Assembly (NCBI GenBank): GCA_028023455.1
Contig: JAQFVV010012423.1
Coordinates: 7,980,269-8,044,268 of the forward strand
Direction: 5' to 3'
Length of the DNA stretch: 64,000 bases
From: Epiperipatus broadwayi
Taxonomy: Eukaryota; Onychophora; Udeonychophora; Euonychophora; Peripatidae
The stretch's first letter is position 1. Every line of letters starts with the position of its first letter. Below the pieces are notes generated by a model that did not search any database, was not told the DNA's origin, and was given only the letters and a program-made list of their open reading frames with translations. Shown here one piece after another: positions 12,093-21,449 of the stretch. The position numbers and the translations under genes were made by a program.

Positions 12093-12785
12093 AAACAGGC
12101 AAAACTCACTATATATATTGCCACACACAGCAAACTAGAGTAATCAATGGATTCCAGAAGGCTTGTGCATAAAATTCCCATCTAGTGCCTACTCATCCAA
12201 TATCCCCAGACTGGCGTATGGCCTTCTAGCTTGCTGTGTGTGGCAATATATATAGTGAGTTTTGCCTGTTTTAACAACAGTTATACCCAAGCATAAGAGG
12301 AGGTGGTTATGTGATGTTTATTGGCTTAAAACCAATGCTGCCTAATAGGATAGTGGTGGCTATGGTTATTAAAAAACCAAAGACACCAAAATGTATGGGT
12401 ACTGAACTGGGTTCAGACCCATATGACTATATAAGCTAATGGGCTTGGATTGAAAACATTAAAGTGTTTTCAATTTAAGACTCATGGTTTTGTTGTTAAA
12501 TGAAGATAAAAGGTGGTTGCTGGAGGGTTGCATTAGATCCTAAGATCTAGATACAGTGCTCTCAGATCCAAGGCTCCTCACTGAAGAAGGCCATAAGCCA
12601 GAAACTAGTCTGGGGATATTGGATGAGTAGGCACTAGATGGGGATTTTATGCACAAGCCTTCTGGCATCTATTGATTATTCTAGCTTGCTGTATGTGGCA
12701 ATATATATATAGTGAATTTTGCCTGTTTTAACAACAGTTATACACAAGCATAAGAGAAGGTGGTCATGTGATGTTTATTGGCTTA
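12093..12785 (+). mobile_element. Non-autonomous Penelope-like element with inverted and direct repeats
   Basis: Flanked by a perfect 13-bp duplication TATATTAGGAATA (12080-12092 and 12786-12798) of RTE sequence. The order is an inverted terminal segment (about 12093-12202), a direct terminal repeat ending in GGCTTA (about 12218-12330), unique sequence, a hammerhead-like fold (12566-12624), and the second direct repeat (about 12677-12785). The two direct copies share the GTTTTGCCTG...TTTATTGGCTTA stretch. There is no reverse-transcriptase or GIY-YIG frame, so it needs help in trans. The architecture (long terminal repeats in direct plus inverted orientation, variable duplication) fits Penelope-like elements better than DNA transposons. 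Confidence 0.65.
12566..12624 (+). ncRNA. Hammerhead-ribozyme-like motif (copy 1)
   Basis: The core reads CTGAAGA (12581-12587), short stem II GGC/GCC (12589-12591 with 12597-12599) around loop CATAA, then GAA (12601-12603), a two-bp stem III (AC/GT around TA, 12604-12609) and C at the cleavage position (12610). Stem I has two parts, TCCTCA with TGGGGA (12575-12580/12611-12616, one G-T pair) and ATCCAA with TTGGAT (12566-12571/12619-12624), separated by an internal loop. This matches the type I hammerhead order. An A-A opposition replaces the usual closing pair of stem II (12588/12600), so activity is doubtful. Very short stem III forms are known in Penelope-like and retrozyme hammerheads and act best as dimers. 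Confidence 0.5.
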
Positions 12786-13085
12786 TATATTAGGAATAGC
12801 AAGTAAAAATCAAGAATGAAATTCATGAGTCAGAGGACAAATTGATATCATTGAAAGAATTAAAAAATAAAAATGGAGCAGGATACATTGCTAGAAGGTT
12901 TGATAATTGATGGATAATTGATATTTTAAATTGGATCCCAAGAGATTTAAAAGATCTAGAAAGAGACAACATGTGAGATGGACGAATGAAATAATGAAGT
13001 TTGCTAGTTTGAGTTGGAAAAGAGATTATGGATTGAAGAAATTAGATTAAACTTGGAGAGATCTTCATCATTCAATAAATGGATA

Positions 13086-13650
13086 ATGGTTGAAAATGGT
13101 GCCGATAATTGCGTGGACCAGAAGCCAGATAATGTTCATGGTTGATAGACAAGCTGTCACTATCCACGAAATTCTTATAAGTACAGACATAAATATAAGT
13201 GTTTCTTTTGAGAAATGTACGTTCTCGAATGTGATCTAAAATGTTTAAGTGTTTGTTTGTTTGTTTTTTCAAAATAATAGGCAATCAGAAACTAAAAAAA
13301 GAAGCCACTTTAGATTAATTATATTAGTTATGCATCTATTTTATATCCAAAAACATTATTTTTTTAGATTATTAATGCGATTGTCCTTAATTTGCCTCAA
13401 ATCTTTTAGAAAGATAATTTACATTTTTTAAATTGGATTTTCTAAATATAATACTGTATTTAATATTTTAGAAATTAGGTTACGTTTATTAATGTAGATT
13501 TTTTAAAGGAAATATTTCATAATACTACTTTCTCTCTTTGCTTTAAGGCAAGGCAGTAGTAGACAGAGCATTACTACCTACTAGTGCTACTTAATCATCA
13601 TTTATGATACTTTGCCATTCTTGTCATCCCATCAGCACAATTTATTTCAG
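13086..13650. other. AT-rich DNA, nothing assigned
   Basis: I see no gene or recognised repeat between the RTE 3' end and the tandem duplication. Confidence 0.4.
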
Positions 13651-13922
13651 TACCTTGAATTACTTACAAATGAAATAAACCTTTAACATAATTAAAAATG
13701 ACCACTCGTGAACTTTGAAAACCACAATAATTGCAGATAATTGTAAAAAGATTGTTCAATTTAAAACACACTCATATATAATTTGCTACCTTGAATTACT
13801 TACAAATGAAATAAACCTTTAACATAATTAAAAATGACCACTCGTGAACTTTCAAAACCACAATAATTGCAGATAATTGTAAAAAGATTGTTCAATTTAA
13901 AACACACTCGTATATAATTTGC
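13651..13922. repeat. Two-copy 136-bp tandem duplication
   Basis: Units 13651-13786 and 13787-13922 both begin TACCTTGAATTACTTAC and differ at about two positions, which indicates a recent duplication. They are non-coding. Confidence 0.9.
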
Positions 13923-13966
13923 TTATACTGAATATTTCTTATATATGTAAATAGAAGGATTTGTTT

Positions 13967-14085
13967 GAGCTTAGGATTTTTTAGACTATATTCGTTCTCC
14001 ACTCCATCTCAAGCAATCGATTCATGATCACATACACGCTTGAGATGAAGTGAAGGATGAATATAGACTGAAAAATCCTAAGTTC
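13967..14085. repeat. 47-bp imperfect inverted repeat beside the RTE 3' end
   Basis: The left arm 13967-14013 (GAGCTTAGGATTTTTT... to ...CATCTCAAG) pairs with the right arm 14039-14085 across a 25-bp loop with few mismatches. It lies just outside the ATC/TTC trinucleotide tail of the RTE copy. It could be a small palindromic element or part of a structured 3' region. Confidence 0.7.
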
Positions 14086-14155
14086 AAATCCGTCTACTTC
14101 ATCATCATCATCATTATCATAAACTATTATCAATCCACTGCAGAATGAAAGCCTC

Positions 14156-14746
14156 TCAAAGTTCAATATGTATTTCTTTTTTCCACATCACCCCTGAGCA
14201 CTTTCTTATTTCATCCAACCATCTCACATGTGGTCTCTTTCTGAGTCTTTTACAATATCTTAGAATCCCATTTAAGATTTTAATTGTCCATCTATTATCA
14301 TCTCTTCTAGCAATATGTCCAGCCCAACTACATTTCAGGTTTTTAATTCTTTCAATGATGTCAGTAATACCTGTTTGTTCTCTTACCATGTATTGTGATT
14401 TTGATCTCTTCTTGCACTCTTAATATGCACTCTCCATACTTCTTTGAGTGGTCTAAAGTCTCTGTATTGCTCTTCGATTAAGTGTCCAAGTCTCAAATCC
14501 ATAAGTAAGAACTGGTAAAACACATTTATGAAAAACCTTCCTTTTCAAACACATAATCATATTTCCTTTTAATATTAAGTTATTTCTACCAAAAGCACTC
14601 CAACCAAGTTTAATTTTTTGATTAATTTCATCCATTATGTTTCCATCTGTAATAATAATATGACTAAGGTATTTATAGCTGTTAACTTTTTCTAACTCAT
14701 CATAATCAATCTTTATTTTTATTTTTTGAAAAAATTCCTTGAACAT
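14156..14746 (-). pseudogene. RTE C-terminal domains
   Basis: Two frames follow the RT. The first (14453-14746) has NSYKYLSHIIITDGN, KLGWSAFGRN and VLPVLTYGFETWTLNRR. The second (14156-14389) has MVREQTGITDIIERI, SWAGHIARRDDNRW and VRWLDEIRKCSG. These are the conserved thumb and C-terminal blocks of RTE proteins. A short frame break near 14390-14452 separates them. They serve as the template for recognising the other RTE fragments in this window. Confidence 0.75.
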
Positions 14747-15375
14747 TACTTTATAATTTTTTTAACATTTACATTTAGTCCTACTTTCTTACTTTTATCT
14801 GATAACCCTTGCAACATTTCCTGAAACTCTAAAGCACTATTTTCAAAAACACATTCATCATCCAAAAAATATAAATAATTTAAATAATCTTCATTTATTT
14901 TTACTCCTTCAGCTTCCCATTTTAATCTACAAAATACTTCTTGAATCACTGCTGTAAAAAGTTTTTGAAATATGATTTGTCTTACACCCTTCTTAATTTT
15001 AACTTTCCTCATATTATTATGGAATCTAATTGTTGGTGCTGCATTTTTATAAATATTCTTTAAAATATGACAATATCCTGGTTCTATATCTTGATGATCC
15101 AATGCTTTAATCATTGTAGAAAAGTTTATAGAATCAAATGCTTTTTCATAATCTATAAATCCAAAGCATAATGGCAATTCATATCCATTTGTCCTTTTTA
15201 TAACTTCTCTAAATACCTGGACATGATCTACTGTACTAAAACCACTTTTAAATCCAGCTTGAATTGTCTTGGTTGATGGAAATAACAATGTTCTCTGTAG
15301 ACGAGTTGTAATTATCTTAGTAAAATTTTTGTATAAAACTGATAGGTCTGTAATTTCTAATATCTTCTTTATCAA
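14746..15375 (-). pseudogene. RTE reverse transcriptase core
   Basis: The 209-codon frame shows RT motifs in order: QAGFKSGFSTVDH (about 39-51), motif A FIDYEKAFDS (about 73-82), a degraded GVRQ motif that lacks the following GDP (about 130-133), and motif C as FLDD (170-173) where RTE elements normally have an Ala before the two Asp. The N-terminal fingers are partly lost in another frame. The sequence closely follows the RTE clade pattern, ending in KVGLNVNVKK. It is inactive as it stands. Confidence 0.8.
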
Positions 15376-15668
15376 CTTTTTTAAATACTAATATTAATAT
15401 TATATTCTTCCAATCATCTGGTACATCTTTATCATTTAGACATTTGGTATATAACTTTGTCAACATTTTTTTCTATTTTTTTACCTGCTTCTTTTAATAT
15501 ATTGATTATAATTCCATCATTACCTAGAACTTTTCCTTTCTTCATAAATTTGACTGCATGTCTCACTTCTTCATTTAAAATTCTGAGCAATTCAGAAGAT
15601 ATTTATAGGTGTAGGAAGTACTTGTTCTTTATTACTATGTAATTTTTGGTAGAACTTTTTTACACATT

Positions 15669-16037
15669 TCATGATGTCATCTCTCTTTTTAATAATAGTT
15701 TCATTTTTTTCCTTATTGCAGATATAAGTTTCATATCAATACCAAAATGTTGTCTTACATTCTTGAGACTTTTATTTTCTTCTATAGCTTTCCTTGCTAG
15801 TTCACAATTATACTTTTTTATATCATTATCAACTATTTTTTGCACCATTTTACAAAATTCGAGATATTCAACCCTTTTTAATGCATCATTTTTATATATC
15901 CTTATATTCCTTTTTTTCTTCATAAATTCTCTAGTCTCAGTAGAAATTTTATTGGTTAATTGCTGCTTTTTTTTACCAGCTATATTTGTTGCAGTTTTTA
16001 AAAATGTATCAGTTATTTTCCTATTAATTTCATTCAA
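15669..16037 (-). pseudogene. RTE linker between endonuclease and RT
   Basis: A 122-codon, strongly basic frame rich in Lys, Ile and Asn, with RKITDTFLKTATNIAGKKKQ and a helical Lys-rich tail. Its position matches the spacer region of RTE polyproteins. Its counterpart in the copy at 1325-3600 is near 2180-2530. I see no catalytic motif. Confidence 0.55.
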
Positions 16038-16057
16038 ATCTGAACCATGTTCAAAAT

Positions 16058-16258
16058 CTATTCTTGAAAACGATTTGCAAGTTCTAATTTAAATGTATTA
16101 GAATGTTTCTGAAGATTAAGAATATCAACTGTAAATATTGTTTTTGCATTAATATGTATCTTACATCTTATTAATTGATGATCACTTTCTGTGTTGAATT
16201 TATTAAGGACATTACAATTTTGGAATATGTATTTTACTTTAGTCAAAATATAATCCAA
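16058..16258 (-). pseudogene. RTE endonuclease C-terminal fragment
   Basis: The 66-codon frame starts MDYILTK and contains NVLNKFNTESDHQLIRCKI. The D-Y-I-L and S-D-H motifs are the conserved C-terminal features of the exonuclease-endonuclease-phosphatase fold in LINEs. Both are intact here. A frame break separates it from the N-terminal fragment (16714-16941). Confidence 0.7.
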
Positions 16259-16713
16259 TTCTACTGTATCTTCATTTGGATGCTTCCAGGTTCATTTTTT
16301 TAAAAATATTTTTCTCAAAAAAGGAATTCATATTTTAAAGTTTTTCTTTTTCTGTAAACTCCAAGTCTATATCCTCTCATTTCTATTACCATAACCAAAT
16401 TTACCTACACCACTTTCATCTTTCATTTATTTACCAATTCTAACATTAAAGTCTCCCATAACAATTTTAAAATATTGTTTACTCTGATCAAAAGCCTTTT
16501 GTACATCCATATAAAAATCTTCTACTGAGAATCATCACTATGAGAATTTGTTGGGGCATAAAACTGAATTATCTGTGTTTGGGATCTGCTATTAAATTGA
16601 ATAACTAATCTTGACACTCTGTTCAATACACAATCAATCTCCACAATGCTGATTTTCCACTTTTTATGTATAACGAATCATACTTCACTTGCACTTTTAA
16701 TATTTGTGTCTTT

Positions 16714-16941
16714 TTAGTAGAATACATGTCCACTTTTTAAATCAATTGTCTCTTCCCCTTTTCTTTCACCTTCACAAAGTTCAATAATGTCCCATTTAAT
16801 ATGAGATAGTTCTTCTTCTAATTCTTGCAATCTTCCTTCACTTGAAAGTAATCTGCAGTTGTAAGTATCTAAATAAAAAGTCATCATCAAATGGCAACCT
16901 GGGTCTGCAATCAGGGGATTCTTAGCACCCTCTGCCTTCAA
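16714..16941 (-). pseudogene. RTE endonuclease N-terminal fragment
   Basis: The 75-codon frame contains MMTFYLDTYNCRLLSSEGR, then LEEELSHIKWDIIELCEGERKGEE. This corresponds to the TFN.R.L.....L..E...WDI..L.E.R start of RTE AP-type endonucleases, where the Asn and the Glu are metal-binding. Here the Asn region reads DTYNCRL and the second motif ELCEGERKGE. A stop follows and the middle of the domain is not readable in frame. Confidence 0.65.
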
Positions 16942-16990
16942 CCATCAACTGCTGCCTTGGCTAGTAACTTTACAGTCTCCTGGGAAAAAG

Positions 16991-19900
16991 GGACATCTAT
17001 TTTTAAAAAATTTCATTTACATGCACTTTCATTCTGCCTTTTCCGGTAACTGAGAAGAAAGACCATGGTGTTACTTGATCTTAAACTCAGAGATAAAAAT
17101 CCAATAAACTCACCTCACTGGCTGATGTATGTTGATGAGCAGCCTATCCATATTCATATACTTTATGAATAATCACATAGTAATAACAGCTGCAAGGCAA
17201 GAATTTATGGATGTCTCTGAGAGGAATCAAAGGGTCTTCTTTTCAGTTAACAGCAAATTCTTTTCTGCAGCCTCCATCTACTTACACATACATAATTGTT
17301 TTCTTACAATAATATGATTTTATTTTTAACAATGTTGCAAAGGATTTCTTAATATGGAAAATATTTATTAAAAGAAATCAATCTGTTAATTTCCTAGAGC
17401 AATTACCTTCACCCTAGTAATAAAGCAAGCCCATACTGTAAATATAAGTAATCAATGATCACCATATAATGAAATATTATAAAATCCCCATCTCTTTCAT
17501 ACTATTCAATTTAATATTTAAAATTTTTGAAAACCTAGGGTTTTAAACCCAGGATATCTAGGTCTAACATCAGATCAATTTCTATATATTTTAAGAGTTT
17601 ATATGACAATTGTAGGCCAATAAGTAAGAAAATGAAGAAATCTTACGATATGATTGTTGGTATTAATAATCTATTCATATAATAATTTTCAAGTTAATAG
17701 AAGTAAAGATGGTTTTAAAATCCTAATCCCAAAACTTTTCATGAAAAAAATCATTGATTATTGAAGCTCACAATAGGTGATCCTGAAATAGGATAATAAA
17801 ACAGATTACTGCTTCAATGCAGATGTAAAATATATGTTAAAAGAATCATATGCTATTTTATTTGATTACTAAATGGGCAAAAACAAATGTCTCTAGACAT
17901 CTGTTATTCTGAGTTGCACACATTTTAAACCTATTTTCTGAGCACTTTTAGATCAGCCAACATAATGTCATAAAAATATATACAAAGTTTATAATTTTCA
18001 TAGAACTTGCAATGAATAAAAAAATTGAATAGTTAAAAGATCAGATGAAAATATATTTAGCCAACAACCATGTGAATACATATAGTATATACTGATTCTC
18101 AACTGTGCATGATATATAAAACTAAAAAAATTGTGATTCTCTGCTAAAAGTTTATTTCCAAAACAACAAAAAAATTATAGCAGTAATTTTAATGTCAGGG
18201 CACTATTAAATCAATCTTAGATAAGAAGGAGAAAGCATGCAGATAAAGAGTATAATATACGTAACACATTTTTGATGAAGAAAATTAATTTATCTATAAA
18301 ATTTATGAATATCTATTAATTTGAAATTCTAAATTACAATCAAAATCAAAAAATTTGCAGTTCTATATTAAAAGTTAAAAAAAAAAAATAGTAAAATATA
18401 AGGACAGTTTTAATGTTGTGCAAGTTTATATAAATACTTGATACAATATAATGTGGACAAATAGTATTACATTCATAATACACACTTTCATGAAAAAGTT
18501 TATTTATCTATAATATGCATGAATATGTATTAATTTGTAACTCTGTATGACAGCTAAAATAAATTTAAAAAAAAAATGGAATTCTGTAATAAATTTTAAT
18601 TTATTTTTTTTAAATTGTTGATGTAGTGATAATCTATGCAAGATTACATCATTCTGAAATTCAACATTTTTAAACAAAATAAATGTTTAGAATATACATT
18701 CTAATTCCACTTGAATTTCTAAACATTGCTGTGTTAGAAAGTTATGTCAGTTTATTTAATTATTTACAAATTCATATGAAAACAAAAAATTTACAATTCT
18801 ACACCAAATGTTTATCCTCAAATTGTTTCTATGAAGCACCACTTTTATCTTAAAACACAAAGAAGACCCATATTTTATTACAAATTTTCTGCAAAATATA
18901 AATACAAAATTTCTTTATAATGAAATTAATGTAAGTAAGCAATACATCTATATTTTTTCACTTTATTCATTTTTTAAAGCAGTTAATTAAAATATACAGG
19001 ATAATATTTTCTTTCTTTTTTTCTTTCTTTCTTTCTTTCTTTCTTTCTTACTTACTTCTCTCCTTCCTTCCTTTTTTCTTTTTTTCTTTCTTTGTTTCTT
19101 CCTTCTTTTCTTTCTTACTTGCTCACTATCTCTTTCTTTCTTTTTTCCTTCTTTCCTTGCTTTCTTTCTTATAGATGATTTTTATAAAGTGCTGTCTTTA
19201 TTACTATATAAATTTCTGCCATTTAGATGTGCACATTTTTTTTATAATCAAGTAAATATATGTAATGAATTTAAATTTATCATTTTATTTTTTATTTACT
19301 TAATTTTTTTTTTTTGAAAAATATTTACTAATAAATTACGTTCAAATTATGCTAATATATTACTTTAATTTTTAAACATTTTCAGTTTACTGTTATAATT
19401 ACAGAGACATATTCTGTAACTTCATTTATTCTTCTAAATTGTAAACTTTTATGACCAAAAGTGCTGGAATAATAGTGTACAATCTGTTAAATAATTTAAA
19501 TTATACAGATTAAAAAATGTATAATTAAACAAGAACAGGACCATTACAGTATCATCTACTAAAAGTCATAGTAAGCAATGATTATCTTATGCATTCAAAT
19601 GTTTTAAACTAGATACTTCTGTAAATGTAATGATTAAACTGAAAAATTTATTGAAAATTACTAAAATGAGCTCAAGATATTGAATAGCAATAGTAAAGAC
19701 TATATTTTATAGAAATGAGTTACCTGTTCATGATTTCTGAGAGAAAAATGAATAAATAATTTTAAAAATTTTATTTATTGGCTAGAATTTCTTTCTGAAG
19801 CAAACTATGATTACTGTAAATTGAATAATCAAAAAGCAAATTAATGAAAAGAATGAATGATATGTGGACTTTTAAAGTCAGGTACATTTAATTACATTAT

Positions 19901-20345
19901 AAATCAGGTATATTTAGGGAGAAAAAAGCATACTGCTTAATTTGTAGATTCAGTAAAGATATTTCAACAAATAGATATTTAATTTCAACAAATAGATATT
20001 TATTTGCATAAAATTGATACTATGAATAGAATAAAAAGTATTTAAAACATTACACATTTATTTAATTATAAAAAATTGTATTTAGCAGAGTTTTAAAAAA
20101 GATAATTTATGTGGCTTATTGTTTATTATATTTCATACATAAGGACTATGTAAATTACAAAATGAGAAGGATTACAGATCAGAGAAGTATAAAATAATCA
20201 GGCAACTGCAATTTTAATGGAATATTGCAGATTGATATCTGGTTATATTTTTATATGATTTTATTAAATGTCATATCAAAGTATTCCAATACTGACTCAA
20301 TGATAATGATTATTTATTTAATAATAAATGAGGAGTTTAAGAAAG
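16991..20345. other. AT-rich DNA with weak repeats
   Basis: I see no gene here. Around 18270-18560 a segment recurs imperfectly with a spacing near 220 bp (TTATTTATCTATAA, ATGAATAT, TATTAATTTG), with weaker echoes near 18100 and 18780. Near 19964-20000 a 20-bp AATTTCAACAAATAGATATT unit is tandemly doubled. The leftmost part may hold RTE leader sequence. Confidence 0.4.
19006..19170. repeat. Polypyrimidine (TTTC)n tract
   Basis: About 165 bases almost entirely of T and C on the plus strand, with runs of TTTC, TTCC and TTAC units. Confidence 0.9.
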
Positions 20346-20504
20346 AACTTCCACCCTAAACATCACATGATCACCAATCTTTATATGTACACAAGCTGTT
20401 TACACAGAGGCTAAATTCTCCATACAGTAGTGCCACTCAATGCAAGCCAGAGTAATCAATGGATGCAGGAAGGTTTGTGCATAAAATCTCTATCTAGTAT
20501 CTAC

Positions 20505-20566
20505 TCTTTCAATATCCCCAGACTAGTTCCTAACTTGTGGCTTTTATCAGTGAGGAGCCTTGGATC
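20505..20566 (-). ncRNA. Hammerhead-ribozyme-like motif (copy 2)
   Basis: On the minus strand the order of copy 1 is kept: ATCCAA, TCCTCA, CTGATAA, a stem II region, GGAAC, TAGTC, TGGGGA. The G8 position of the CUGANGA box is A, the GAAA box is GGAA, and outer stem I pairing is partly lost. It looks like an inactive relic. Confidence 0.35.
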
Positions 20567-21104
20567 TGAAAGCACTGCATCTAGATCTTATGATCTAATG
20601 GAATCCTCCAGCAGCCTCTTTTTACCTTATTAACTAACTATAAAGCTTTGAGTCCAAAATGAAAACAATGTTGTCAATTCAAACTCATTAGCCTATATAG
20701 TCATATAGATGTGAGTAGGCACAAGCTAGGGATTTTATGCACAAATCTTTCAACCTCCATTGATTACTCTGGCTTGTATTGAGTGGTTTATTGTATGGAG
20801 AGTTTAGCCTCTGTGTAAACAGACTGTGTAAGCATAAAGATTGGTGATAATGCGATGTTTAGTGGCTTAATATCTATTCTGTCCAATAGGATTATGGTGA
20901 CTGTGGTTATTAATGAACCCAAGACATCAAAAAGTATGGATTGCTGAACTGAGTTCAGATTTATATAACTATACAAGCCAATGAGCTTGAATTAAAAACA
21001 TTATGTTTTCATTTTGGGTTCAAAGCTTTATAGTTAGCTAATAAGGTAAAAGATTGTTGCTGGAGGATTGCATTAAATCCTAAGATCTAGACACAGTCCT
21101 TCAG

Positions 21105-21163
21105 ATCCAAGGTTCTTCACTGATAAAAGCCACAAACTAAAAACTAGTCTAAGGATATTGGAT
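21105..21163 (+). ncRNA. Hammerhead-ribozyme-like motif (copy 3)
   Basis: Outer stem I ATCCAA/TTGGAT is intact and inner stem I keeps five of six pairs, with a G-T pair of copy 1 replaced by A-T. The box reads CTGATAA and the GAAAC segment reads AAAAC, so the core is damaged. ACTAGTC with the cleavage-site C is kept. Confidence 0.35.
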
Positions 21164-21449
21164 GAGTAGGCATTAGATAGAGATCTTATGCACAAATCTT
21201 ACTGCATCCACTGATTACTCTGGCTTGCACTGAGTGGTACTACTGTGTGGAGAGTTTAGCCTCTGCATAACTTCCACACTATTGGGAAAATCACATCAAA
21301 TAAATCAGATAGATTATTAAATTATTTTAAAATAATAAAATCTTTTTGAGATATTGTTAATTAATATATACATACAATATAGTTAGTGGAACTGCTTTAA
21401 TACTTGATGTGCTTATCCTGATATTAATTTTTTTAACATTAATCCAAAT

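Larger units (their letters stand above)
10040..13085 (+). mobile_element. Degenerate RTE LINE, plus strand, split by a Penelope-like element
   Basis: The order is 5' leader and endonuclease start (about 10040-10330), endonuclease body (10380-10850), linker, RT core (about 11390-11720), C-terminal block (11770-12079), then after the insertion the final C-terminal block (12799-13060, matching the region read as WAGHIARR and VRWLDEIRK in the copy at 14156-14389). It contains many stops. The break is occupied by the element at 12093-12785, which duplicated 13 bp of this LINE. Confidence 0.75.
14098..16990 (-). mobile_element. Near full-length degenerate RTE LINE, minus strand
   Basis: This is the best-preserved RTE copy. 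In transcription order it has a leader (about 16990-16942), endonuclease (16941-16058), linker (16037-15669), RT (15375-14746), C-terminal domains (14746-14156) and a 3' tail of ATG/ATA trinucleotides (14120-14098). RTE elements normally carry one ORF with AP-type endonuclease plus RT and end in short tandem repeats, as here. The frame is broken at several places. The true 5' boundary is uncertain, because possible leader sequence continues toward 17300. Confidence 0.8.
20355..21268 (+). mobile_element. Penelope-like element with two ribozyme-like segments
   Basis: Flanked by the 9-bp repeat AACTTCCAC (20346-20354 and 21269-21277). It contains an inverted unit (about 20355-20700) and a direct unit (about 20710-21268). 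The terminal segment TCTGGCTTG...GGAGAGTTTAGCCTCTG occurs inverted at about 20407-20460 and direct at about 20770-20815 and 21220-21265. A hammerhead-like fold is present in each orientation (20505-20566 minus; 21105-21163 plus). It has no RT frame. It is the subfamily relative of 7607-7808 and shares its internal part with the elements at 12093-12785 and 58479-58889. Confidence 0.6.

Noticed and set aside
19006-19170. Polypyrimidine tract considered as a regulatory or splice element
   Set aside because: It is a simple repeat with no gene beside it to regulate.
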